Assembly (NCBI RefSeq): GCF_050003625.1
Contig: NC_134397.1
Span: forward strand, 72,457,551 to 72,521,550
DNA length: 64,000 bases
Reading direction: 5' to 3'
DNA from: Haematobia irritans
Lineage: Eukaryota; Arthropoda; Insecta; Diptera; Muscidae
In this document: in pieces, positions 23,160-35,950 of the stretch
Layout: every line of letters starts with the position of its first letter
How positions within the stretch are numbered: position 1 is the stretch's first letter
Notes under the pieces: generated by a model
Database searches by the model: none
Seen by the model: only the letters and a program-made list of their open reading frames with translations
What the model was told of the DNA's origin: nothing
Position numbers and translations under genes: made by a program

Positions 23160-24290
23160 TTGTTATTGATGTAGGTCGGATGGTATTGAAAATGGGCCAT
23201 ATCGGACCACGTTTACGTATAGCCCCCATATAAACCGATCCCCAAATTTGGCTTGGGGAGCCTCCCGGAGCAGCAAAATTCATCCGATCCGGTTGAAATT
23301 TGGTACGTGGTCTTAGTATACGGTCTCTAACAACCATGCAAAAATTGGTCAACGTCGGTTCATAATTATATATAGCCCCCATATAAACCGATCCCCAGAT
23401 TTGACCTCCGGAGCCTCTTGGAGGGGCAAAATTCATCCGATCCGATTGAAATTTGGTACCTGATGTTAGTATATGGTCTCTAACAACCATGCAAAAATTG
23501 GTATATATCGGTCCATAATTATATATAGCCCCCATATAAACCGATCCCCAGATTTGACCTCCGGAGACTTTTGGAGGGGCAAAATTCATCCGATCCGGTT
23601 GAAATTTGGTACCTGATGTTAGTATACGGCCTCTAACAACCATGCAAAAATTGGTCTATATCGGTCCATAATTATATATAGCTCCCATATAAACCGATCC
23701 CCAGATTTGACCACCAGAGCCTCTTGGAGGAGCAAAATTCATCCGATCCGGTTGAAATTTAGTACGTGGTCTTAGTATACGGTTTTTAACAACCATGCAA
23801 AAATTGGTCCATATCGGTCCATAATTCAATATGGCCCCCATATAAACCGATCCCCAGATTTGTCCTCCGGAGCCTCTTGGCGGGGCAAAATTCACCCGAT
23901 CCGGTTGAAATTTGGTACCTGATGTTGGTTTACGGCCTCTAATAACCATGCAAAAATTGGTCCATATCGGTCCATAATTATATATAGCCCCCATATAAAC
24001 CGATCCCCAGATTTGACCTCCGGAGCCTCTTGGAAGAGCAAAATTCATCCGATCCAGTTGAAATTTGGTACATGGTGTAAGTATATGGTCTCTAAAAACC
24101 ATGCACAAATTGGTCCATATCGGTCCATAATTATATATAGTTCCCATATAAACCGTCCCCAGATTTGACGTCCGGAACCTCTTGGAGGAGCAAAAGTCAT
24201 CCGATACGGTTGAAATTTGGTACATTTTGTCAATATATGGCCTCTAACAGCCATGTAAAAATTGGTCCATATCGGTCTTTAGTTATATAT
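23160..24290 (+). repeat. 153-bp repeats with a long open 51-codon-period frame
   Basis: About seven tandem copies. On the minus strand one frame is open from 24225 to 23035 (397 codons) apart from a single TGG-to-TAG change at 23656-23658. The encoded repeat is 51 residues, with motifs TNFCMVV, TKFQPDRMNFA and GSVYMGAIYNYGPI. The frame runs on through the unique end and the GTCY tract (read as TDGR repeats) to 23035. Because 153 is divisible by three, tandem copies keep the same frame, so openness alone is weak evidence of coding. Confidence 0.85.
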
Positions 24291-24344
24291 AGCCGATGAC
24301 TTATTACACAAAAATTGGTCCATATCGCCAAAAATAATCTACCA

Positions 24345-24812
24345 AAACTTTATTTCCATAGAAAATTTTGTCAAATTTTATTACTATAGAAAGTTTTGTT
24401 AAAATTTCATTTCTATAGAAAGTTTTGTCAAAAGTTTATTTCTATAGAAATGTTTGTCAAAATTTTATTTCTATAGAAAATTTTGTAAAAAATTTATTTC
24501 TGTAGAAAATTTTGTCAACATTTTATTTCTATACAAAATTTTGTCAACATTTTATTTCTATAGACATTTTTGTCAAAATTGTATTGCTATAGAAAATTTT
24601 GTCAACATTTTACTTCCATAGAAAATTTTGTCAACATTTTATTTCTATAGAAAATTTTGTCAAGTTTTTATTTCTATAGAAAATTTTGTCAAATTTTTAT
24701 TTCTATAGAAAATTTTGTCAAAATTTTATTTCTATAGAAAATTTTGTCAAAGGTTTCATTTCTATAGAAAATTTTGTCAAAATTTTATTTCTATAGAAAA
24801 TTTTGTCAAACT
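24345..24812 (+). repeat. 29-bp array inside the DINE-like element
   Basis: About 16 forward units (TTTCTATAGAAAATTTTGTC). The unit is forward here, where the element is plus, and reverse in the minus-oriented sister copies (19700-20250, 56150-56470). The array is therefore an integral, orientation-locked part of the element. Confidence 0.9.
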
Positions 24813-25027
24813 AGATTATATACGTATTTAATCGGCCTTTTTTTGTTTAATATATACCCCGTATGGGCTAACTTACAATTTAGAAGACAGTGTTAAAAAG
24901 TTTTACGATATCGCAACCCAAGTAATTCGATTGTGGATGACAGCCTTTAGTAGAAGTTCCTACGCAATCCATGGTGGAGGGTACATAAGATTCGGCCTGG
25001 CCGAACTTACGGCCGTATATACTTGTT

Positions 25028-25519
25028 ATATATTTTTTTTTGTCGAAATTCACCTTGAGACGAATTGTATTTGATGTGCTGCAAGAATATTAAAAATTAT
25101 TATAATTTCTAATATTTACTTAAGAATTATTATTAACAAATATGAAAAGAGTTAAAATGGCCATCATTAACAACTACTAAATTTCTTAGATATGGTAAAT
25201 TGCATTTATTGTGTAAATCGATTAAATTTTTGTAGAAAAAAATTGTCTTTTTTAATATTTACGTTGCCTTGGTTCTTGTATGAGTTGAATAGGTATTGTT
25301 TGGATGTTTGTGTGCGAGGCTTTTATTATGCTGGCACAGGGATGATAAATGATGTTGACGAAAAAGTACTAAAAAATTATTAAAACTGTACTTTTCGAAG
25401 CCAAAAGGTGCTAAAATTACATAATATCAAATTTAAAGACTATTGTAAAAGTATACGTATATTTAAATCTAGACTGATTTAGAATTTTTTTAGATTTTAG
25501 AAAAAAAAATATTTTGCAA
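25028..25519. other. AT-rich intergenic DNA
   Basis: No gene is seen. A short phrase CACAGGGATGATAAAT (about 25335) followed by an AAAGTACT run also occurs at about 51991, so a further dispersed repeat may be present. Confidence 0.45.
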
Positions 25520-26280
25520 TCTATATATATAAAATGCAATCTATGTTTGTTTATTTATTTGTTTGTTTGTTTGTATGTACCGAGTTGGCTCCAAAACGGC
25601 TGAACCGATTTACTTGAAACTTTCAGAGATCGTAGGGGTCGTTCATGTGGTGAAAATAGGGTACCTCATTTTTTGACACCAGGTCGCGGAGGGGGACCTC
25701 CCCTTTGTCGGACTTTTTGAAAATTGGACCAAAGTTGACCGATTTGCTTGAAATTTTCATTGAAAGTTGGGTTTGGTATCTAGGCAAAGATCCGCTACTT
25801 CTGCCAGATTCTTTTTAGTAAAGAACTTAAATTTACATGAAATTGGCAGAGGGTGCATCATTTTCCAACATTTTAGCAAATGTTAATGTGGTAAAATTGT
25901 TTACTACTTCTGCTTTTTCCGATTTATTAGTTGGGAAACAGTAATTCTTTGTATGTTATTATAATATAGTGCTTAATTTTCAGATATGTTGAGGAGAAGG
26001 ATACCTTTCATTGACATACCACACTTAAAATTCACAAGAAATGTAGAAGTTTGTTCAACTACTTGAATACAGAACATTTTTTAAGACGAACCATTTTACA
26101 TATGCATATCCGCCGTATTTGTACCTATAAGCGAAAGAGCAAGTAGTCCGATTTGTTTGAAAGAATTCAAATCTTTTCGAAATTGTTTTCAGCACGAAGA
26201 ATATGGTTGACTAAGTTAACGCAAAATGTTCCTACAAATACGCTTCGGAAGGCGCAGCGAAGCGGGCCGGGTTACGCTAG
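25520..26280 (+). mobile_element. Helitron-like non-autonomous element
   Basis: It starts TCTATATATATAAAATGC and ends TTACGCTAG, inserted between A (25519) and T (26281). This is the A|T target and the TC...CTRR termini expected for Helitrons. A 7-bp stem (CGCTTCG 26241-26247 / CGAAGCG 26258-26264, loop 10) sits 16 nt before the end. Internal landmarks GAGTTGGCTCCAAAACGGC and TGAACCGATTTACTTGAAA are typical of a dispersed insect repeat I recognise but cannot name with certainty. No ORF of note. Confidence 0.65.
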
Positions 26281-26313
26281 TATATTATAAATATATAATA
26301 TAAATAAAATGCA

Positions 26314-28012
<1,699 letters not shown>

Positions 28013-28019
28013 CAAATAA

Positions 28020-28158
28020 CCAAAACTCAAATTTAAAAGAGAATTTTGTCTTAAAAGTATCCTTACTTCAATTGTCAATTTCTTTGGCTCGGAATCAATA
28101 CCAAAATCATTTGGGTAAAGACATAATCTTTAGAACCTGACATGATTTTGTTTCAGTG
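28020..28158 (-). mobile_element. partial MITE (same family as 18999-19652)
   Basis: The reverse complement matches 19040-19140 (GGTATTGATTCCGAGCCAAA, AAGGATACTTTTAAGACA). The terminus TTTCAGTG is followed by TA (28159-28160). The other end is lost at the junction with the 29-bp array. Confidence 0.75.
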
Positions 28159-28160
28159 TA

Positions 28161-28671
28161 GTTTAATGAGAGTTGTTCCTTTGAAATGTCAAAAAGAAAT
28201 ACTTCACCCATCGTTAATAAATGTCATCATGGAATTTTTTTTTCTTCAAATCTGTAAAATGTGTTTTTTGTCAATCAATAGCTTAATTATTATCCAATAA
28301 TAAATTTAAAAGTATTGTGGTTTAAATAGGTACAAACAGTCGACCATGGCTAAACCAATTCAATTGATCGATTCCTATTTGTTGCATGTGACGCTCTGCA
28401 ACCTATATCTTAGTATACACACTTTTTAAGGGACAAATTTCTTTAAAAAAAAATGACATTTTAATTGTATTTACATTTTTTCATTAAATATCGGACAAAC
28501 ATTTTTGAAATTTATTTCTCTACGTTAACGTTACATGTCAATTTGTCCTTAAAATAAAAGCGAGAAATAATCATAAACTTAAATGAGATATTCAATCAAA
28601 TATGGGCTAATATTTAGGTTGAAGATTTCCACAAAGATTCCATTCCAATAACTCTCTAGAAATGTCTTTAT
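28161..28671. other. AT-rich intergenic DNA
   Basis: About 500 bp with no ORF or repeat that I recognise. Confidence 0.45.
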
Positions 28672-30276
28672 TATACCCTCCACCATAGGATAGGGGTATA
28701 TTAACTTTGTCATTCCGTTTGTAACACATCGAAATATTGCTCTAAGACCCCATAAAGTATATTTATTCTAGGTCGTGGTGAAATTCTGAGTCGATCTGAG
28801 CATGTCCGTCCGTCTGTTGAAATCACGCTAACTTCCGAACGAAACAAGCTATCGACTTGAAACTTGGCACAAGTAGTTGTTATTGATGTAGGTCGGATGG
28901 TATTGCAAATGGGCCATATCGGTCCACTTTTACGTATAGCCCCCATATAAACGGACCTCCATATTTGGCTTGCTATTGCTCTAAGAGAAGCAAATTTCAT
29001 CCCATCAGGCTGAAATTTGGTACATGGTGTTAGTAATGACCATGCAAAAATTGGTCCACATTGGTTACAAATTATATATAGCCCCCATATAAACCGATCC
29101 CCAGATTTGGCTTACGGAGCCTCTAAGAGAAGCAAATTCCATCCGATCCGGCTGAAAGTTGGTACATTGTGTTAGTATATGGTCTTTAATAACCATGCCA
29201 AAATTGGTCCGCATCGGTCCATAATTACATATATCCCCCATATAAACCGATCCTCAGATTTGGCTTGCGGAGACTCTAAGAGAAGAAAATTTCATCCGAT
29301 CTGGCTGAAATTTGGTACATGGTGTTAGTATATGGTCTCTAACAACCATGCAAAAATGTGTCCACATCGGTCCATAATTACATATAGCCCCCATATAAAC
29401 CGATCCCCCGATTTGGCTTGCGGAGCCTCTAAGAGAAGCAAATTTCTGAAATTTGGTACACAGTGTTAGTATATGGTCTCTAATGACCATGCAAAAATTG
29501 GTCCACATTGGTTACTAATTATATATAGCCCCCATATAAACCGATCATCAGATTTCACCTCCGGAGCCTTTTGGAAGACCAAGATTCATCTGATCCAGAT
29601 GAAATTTGGTACGTGGTGTTAATATATGGCCTCAAACACCCATGCAAAAATTGGTCAATAAATATATATAGGCCCCACATAAACCGATCCCCAGATTTGA
29701 CCTCTGGAGCCCCTTGGAAAAGCAAAATTCATCCGATTCGGTTGAAATTTGGTACATGATGTTAGTATTTGGTATCCAACAACCATGCTGGAATTGGTTC
29801 ATATCAGTCCATAATTATATATAGCCCCCATATAAACCGATCTCCACATTTGACCTCTGGTGGCTTTTGGAGAAGCAAAATTCATCAGATCTGGTTGAAA
29901 TTTGGTACGTGGTGGTAGTACATGATATTTAACAGCCATGCCAAAAGTGGTCCATATCAGTCCATAATCATATATAGCCTCCATATAAACCGATCCCGAG
30001 ATTTGGTTTTGGAGCCTCTTGGAGGAGCAAATTTCATCCGAGTCAGTTGAAATTCGGTACATTGTGCTAGTATATGGCCGTTAACAACCATGCCTAACTA
30101 GGTCCATATTGGTCTATAGTTACGTATGGACTAACTCACAATTTAGAAAACGATGTTAAGAAGCTTTAATATACCACAACCCAAGTAATTCGATTGTGGA
30201 TGACAGTCTTTCGTAGAAGTTTCTATGCAATCCATAAGATTCGGCCTGGCCGAACTTACGGCCGTATATACTTGTT
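28672..30276 (+). mobile_element. DINE-1/Helentron-like element without 29-bp array
   Basis: The 5' end is TATACCCTCCACCATAGGAT and the 3' end is the hairpin TTCGGCC-T-GGCCGAA (30240-30254) plus ATATACTTGTT. The middle has about seven 153-bp repeats (about 28925-30110) that pass straight into ACGTATGGACTAACTCACAA. The boundary motif and the 29-bp array are absent, so the array module is optional. The GTCY tract is reduced to GTCCGTCCGTCTG. Several units are shortened or frameshifted, so the copy is older than 22911-25027. Confidence 0.8.
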
Positions 30277-31915
30277 TTTATGTCTAAATTCATTTTAAAG
30301 GTCCATATATGGCCTTTATTTGTAAAGAAGCCTTGGCGTCTCGGTTTATTTAAAAAGGACGTTATTCGATTGAAATTTAAGCGTGATTGAGTTGTATTGC
30401 GCCGTATCAATGTGGGTAAAATTCTAAATTTCTTTAATTATTTTACAATGTCTAGCCATGTAAAAAAATGTTCAACGAATATATGAAAAAAATTATCAAA
30501 ACTTTAATAAAATTCACAAAAAAAGCAACAAAAAAAAACTATATATATGTGAGCCAAATTGCACAAAAAAAAACTGACGAAAAAAGGGTGATTTTGGGAA
30601 AAATTTGCAGTTAGTCCACATATAAATTGCAAACATGTATCAAGGATACGAAACTCCTCAATACATATACATTTGGGCTTAATTTAATTTATTTTAATTG
30701 GTTTGCCATGTCATTGAACTAATAAAAAACCTTGAAAACATATTTTTCTAATAAAATTAATTTTAATTGTCAGCATTTAGAAATGAAACCAAAATGGAAA
30801 CAATGATCTAAGAACCATTCTCATTGATACGGAGACAAATGACCCAATGACTGACATCAAAAAAACAAATGCTTTTCTTAGAGTATTCGATTTTAAATTA
30901 TAGGAATTTGGGGAAAAATATTAAGAATCGTTTTATTTACTTAAACTGAAAGTGAGAAAAACATTTTCGAGTGCTCTTAAAGATATCGACACCGACAAAT
31001 GTTCTATATCAAAAACAAAATTGTTTCATATCTTGGTTTCATATATTGTTGCTAAATAATTCAAATAAAAATTGGCAATGTTTTTTCCTCCATTTATTTC
31101 ATCTTCAAATTCAATTTAAAAACAAAAAAATCTTTGAATGTCAATGAACGCTTAAAATTTCCCTTTTATTTTGTTTCTAACTAAATTTGTATTTATTTTT
31201 TTTATTTCGATTTGTTTTTTTTTACTTTGTATTGATGCTTATTTATTGGCAATTTTTTTTTTCTAAGGCGATCTTCTTTTTTGTTTATATTTTGTACCAT
31301 TTATAAATATTTGATGGTGTAGCTTTTTAAAGAGACAAGCAGAAATATAAAAATCACAAGTAACAAAAACAATTCGCCAGAAATTATGACAGACATTTGT
31401 TTGAAATATCATATCTTTTGGAAGTGCCCAGTGTTCGAACAAAGTTAATACACGAAAAAAAACTACCTTTAAATATATATACTTATACCTCATACACATT
31501 AGGCTCGAAATCTATTAAAAGTGGATTTGAAATCCCTTATTTATAAGGCAAATGACGGTTGAAATCGAGTTAAAGTGGATTTTGGAAGTGTGAGTGAGGT
31601 ATTACTGGAAATTGGGTTATTGAAAACGCTGAACATTTGTTGAGCTGAGATATCGATCAATGCTTCCTCAAACATTATTACTTTTGTGTAAATTTGACAG
31701 TTATTGCTATACAATAAAAATCCCCATTAGAATTTGAGCATATTTTCAGGCTGACTTATAGTTATAGAACTACATGTTTTGTTTAACTTTTTCTATTTTT
31801 TAAATTTTTATTATATATACGAATTAAATTAAACGTATAAAATAAAAGGCACTAGCCGCTAGCGCTTAAGCGGCCTTTGTTTAGAATAAGCAAAACGGTT
31901 TGTACAAAACAAAAG
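30277..31915. other. AT-rich intergenic DNA, no gene seen
   Basis: Short ORFs only (for example 30156-30410 and 31263-31499, minus strand), with no domain that I recognise. T-rich runs at 31190-31265. Confidence 0.5.
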
Positions 31916-32023
31916 TATGTTTGTTAATTTATTTGGGCTAAGCCCTATAGATTGCAAGACGGTTGCATGGTAACTTTACAATTATCACATTCCTCATAAG
32001 CATCCTCTACTTGCAGCAAAACT
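31916..32023 (+). repeat. dispersed repeat next to satellite, copy 2
   Basis: It matches 8020-8129: TTATTTGGGCTAAGCCCTAT, ATTGCAAGACGGTTG, CATCCTCTACTTGCAGCAAA. It abuts the start of the 32-36 kb array and lacks about 8 bp of the copy 1 sequence (GGATGGACGCACG shortened). Confidence 0.78.
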
Positions 32024-32029
32024 AAATAA

Positions 32030-35000
32030 ACTTTTGACAACATTTTCTATAGAAATAAAATTTTGACATTTTCTATAAAAATAAAATTTTGACTAAATTT
32101 TCTATAGAAATATAATTTTGACAAAATTTACTATAGAAATAAAATTTTCACAAATTGTACTATATAAATAAAATTTTGACAAAATTTACTATAAAAACAA
32201 AATTTTTACAAAATTTACTATAAAAATAAAAATTTTACAGAATTTTCTATAAAAATAAAATTTTTACAAAATTTACTATAGAAATAAAATTTTGACAAAA
32301 TTTTCTTTAGAAATAAAATTTTGACAAACTTTTCTTTACTATAGAAATAAAATTTTCACAAATTGTACTATATAAATAAAATTTTGACAAAATTTACTAT
32401 AAAAACAAAATTTTTACAAAATTTACTATAAAAATAAAAATTTTACAGAATTTTCTATAAAAATAAAATTTTTACAAAATTTACTATAGAAATAAAATTT
32501 TGACAAAATTTTCTTTAGAAATAAAATTTTGACAAACTTTTCTTTAGAAATATAAAAATAAAATTTTGACAAAATTTACCATAAAAATAAAATTTTTACA
32601 TAATTTTCAATAAAAATAAAATTTTGACAAAAATTTACTATAAAAATAAAATCTTGACTAAATTTTCTATAGAAATAAAATTTTGACAAAATTTACTATA
32701 AAATTAAAATATTGAAAAAATTTTCTATAGAAATAAAATTTTGACAAAATTTACTATAGAAATAAAATTTTGACAAAATTTACCATAGAAATAAAATTTT
32801 GACAAAATTTACTATAGAAATAAAATTTTGACAAAATTTACTATAAAAATAAAATTTTGAAAAAAATTTACTATAGAAATAAAATTTTGACAAAATTTAC
32901 AATAGAAATAAAATTTTGACAAAATTTACTATAGAAATAAAATTTTGACAAAATTTACTATAGAAATAAAATGTTGACAAAATTTACTGTAAAAATAAAA
33001 TTTTGACAAAATGTACTATAAAAATAAAATTTTTGACAAAATTTACTATCAAAATAAAATCTTGACCAAATTTTCTATAGAAATAAAGTTTTGACAAAAT
33101 TTACTATAAAATTAAAAAAATTGACAAAATTTTCTATAGAAATAAAATTTTGACAAAATTTACTATAGAAATAAAATTTTGACAAAATTTACTATAGAAA
33201 TAAAATTTTGGCAAAATTTACTATAGAAATAAAATTTTAAGAAAATTTTCTATAGAAATAAAATTTTGACAAATTTTTCTATATAAAAATAAAATGTTGA
33301 CAAAATTTTCTATAGAAATAAAATATTGACAACATTTTCTATAGAAAAACATTTTGAAAACAATTTTGTATACAAATAAACAATTGACAAAATTTTCTGT
33401 AGAAATAAAATTTTGCCAAATAGAAATATTTTTTTCTATAGAAATAATATATTGACAACATTTTCTAAAAAAATAAAATGTTGATAAAATTTTGACAATA
33501 TTTTCAATTGAAATTAAATTTTGAGAATTTTTGCTATAGAAATAAATTTCAGAAAATTTTCTATAGAAATAAAATTTTGACAAAATTTACTATAAAAATA
33601 AAACTTTGACAAAATTTACTATAAAAATAAAATTTTTACAAAATTTTCTGTAGAAATAAACTTTTGACAAAATTTCAATAAAAATAAAATTTTGACAAAA
33701 TTTACTATAAAAATAAAATCTTGACAAAATTTTCTATAGAAATAAAATTTTTGACCAAATTTACTATTAAAATACAATTTTGACAAAGTTTACTATAAAA
33801 CTAAAATTTTGGCAAAATTTTCTATAGAAATAAAATTTTGACAAATTATTCTTTAGAAATAAATTTTTGAAAAAATTTACTACAAAAATAAATTTTTGAC
33901 AAAATTTTCTATAAAAAAAATTTTTGACAAAATTTTCTTTAGAAATAAAATTTTGACAACATTTTTTATAAAAATAAACTTTTTAAACAATTTACTATAG
34001 AAATAAAATTTTGACAAAATTTTCTATTGAAATAAAATTTTGACAAAATTTACTATGAAAATGAAAATTTGAGAAATATACTATAAAAATAAAATTTTGA
34101 CAGAATTTTTTCTAAAAATAAACTTTTAGCAAAATTTACTATAGAAATAAAATTTTGAAAAAATTTACTTTAGAAATAAAATTTTGACAAAATTTACCAT
34201 AGAAATAAAATTTTGACAAAATTTACTATAGAAATAAAATTTACTATAGAAATAAAATTTTGACAAAATTTACTATAGAAATAAAATTTTGACAAAATTT
34301 ACAATAGAAATAAAATTTTGACAAAATTTACTATAGAAATAAAATTTTGACAAAATTTACTATAGAAATAAAATGTTGACAAAATTTACTGTAAAAATAA
34401 AATTTTGACAAAATGTACTATAAAAATAAAACTTTTGACAAAATTTACTATAAAAATAAAATCTTGACCAAATTTTCTATAGAAATAAAGTTTTGACAAA
34501 ATTTACTATAAAATTAAAAAAATTGACAAAATTTTCTATAGAAATAAAATTTTGACAAAATTTACTATAGAAATAAAATTTTGGCAAAATTTACTATAGA
34601 AATAAAATTTTAAGAAAATTTTCTATAGAAATAAAATTTTGACAAATTTTTCTATATAAAAATAAAATGTTGACAAAATTTTCTATAGAAATAAAATATT
34701 GACAACATTTTCTATAGAAAAACATTTTGACAACAATTTTGTATACAAATAAACAATTGACAAAATTTTCTGTAGAAATAAAATTTTGCCAAATAGAAAT
34801 ATTTTTTTCTATAGAAATAATATATTGACAACATTTTCTAAAAAAATAAAATGTTGATAAAATTTTGACAATATTTTCAATTGAAATTAAATTTTGAGAA
34901 TTTTTGCTATAGAAATAAATTTCAGAAAATTTTCTATAGAAATAAAATTTTGACAAAATTTACTATAAAAATAAAACTTTGACAAAATTTACTATACAAA

Positions 35001-35950
35001 TAAAATTTTTACAAAATTTTCTGTAGAAATAAACTTTTGACAAAATTTTCAATAAAAATAAAATTTTGACAAAATTTACTATAAAAATAAAATCTTGACA
35101 AAATTTTCTATAGAAATAAAATTTTTGACCAAATTTACTATTAAAATACAATTTTGACAAAGTTTACTATAAAACTAAAATTTTGGCAAAATTTTCTATA
35201 GAAATAAAATTTTGACAAATTATTCTTTAGAAATAAATTTTTGACAAAATTTACTACAAAAATAAATTTTTGACAAAATTTTTTATAAAAAAAAATTTTG
35301 ACAAAATTTTCTTTAGAAATAAAATGTTGACAACATTTTCTATAAAAATAAACTTTTTAAACAATTTACTATAGAAATAAAATTTTGACAAAATTTTCTA
35401 TTTAAATAAAATTTTGACAAAATTTACTATGAAAATGAAAATTTGAGAAAATATACTATAAAAATAAAATTTTGACAGAATTTTCTCTAAAAATAAACTT
35501 TTAGCAAAATTTACTTAGAAATAAAATTTTGTCAACATTTACTATAAAAATAAAAATTTGAGAAAATATGCTATTAAAATAAAATTTTGACAGAATTTTC
35601 TATAAAAATAAATTTTTGACAAAATGTAATTTAAAAATGATAATTTGAGAAAATTTACTATAAAAATAAAATGTTGATAAAATTTTCTATAAAATTTAAA
35701 TTTTAACAAAATTTTCTATAAAAATTAAATTTTGACAAAATTTTCTATAAAAATAAAATGTTGACAAAATTTACTATAGAAATAAAATTTTGACAGAATT
35801 TTCTATAAAAATAAACTTTTGACATAATTTACTATAAAAATGAAAATTTGAGAAAATTTACTATAAAAGATCTAGACAAAATGTTCTATTGAAATAAATT
35901 TTTGACAAAATTGTCTATAGAAATAAAATTTTGACAAAATTGTCTTTGGA
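32030..35950 (-). repeat. 29-bp satellite array with ~1.4-kb block duplication
   Basis: Reverse units, mostly the variant AAATTTACTATAGAAATA. A ~1.38-1.40 kb block (about 48 units) is present twice in tandem. Landmark AAATTTACAATAG is at 32894 and 34296 (offset 1,402), while the ORFs at 33221-33583 and 34594-34956 are nearly identical at an offset of 1,373. Copy 2 thus lacks exactly one 29-bp unit in between. A smaller duplication of ~208 bp (CACAAATTGTACTATATAAA at 32149 and 32357) lies at the left end. Confidence 0.9.

Larger units (their letters stand above)
22911..25027 (+). mobile_element. DINE-1/Helentron-like element, best-preserved copy
   Basis: The 5' end is TATACCCTCCACCATAGGAT. 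Next come ATAAAGTATATATATTCTGG, a GTCY microsatellite (23043-23100), about seven 153-bp repeats (to about 24290), the boundary AAAAATAATCTACCAAAACT (about 24312), a 29-bp array, then ATTTAATCGGCC...ATATACCCCGTATGG. The 3' end holds CCATGGTGGAGGGTACATAA, the hairpin TTCGGCC-T-GGCCGAA (24991-25005), and ATATACTTGTT. Subterminal inverted repeats and a 3' hairpin, with no TSD, fit the Helentron type. It is non-autonomous; a replicase/helicase would act in trans. Confidence 0.8.
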
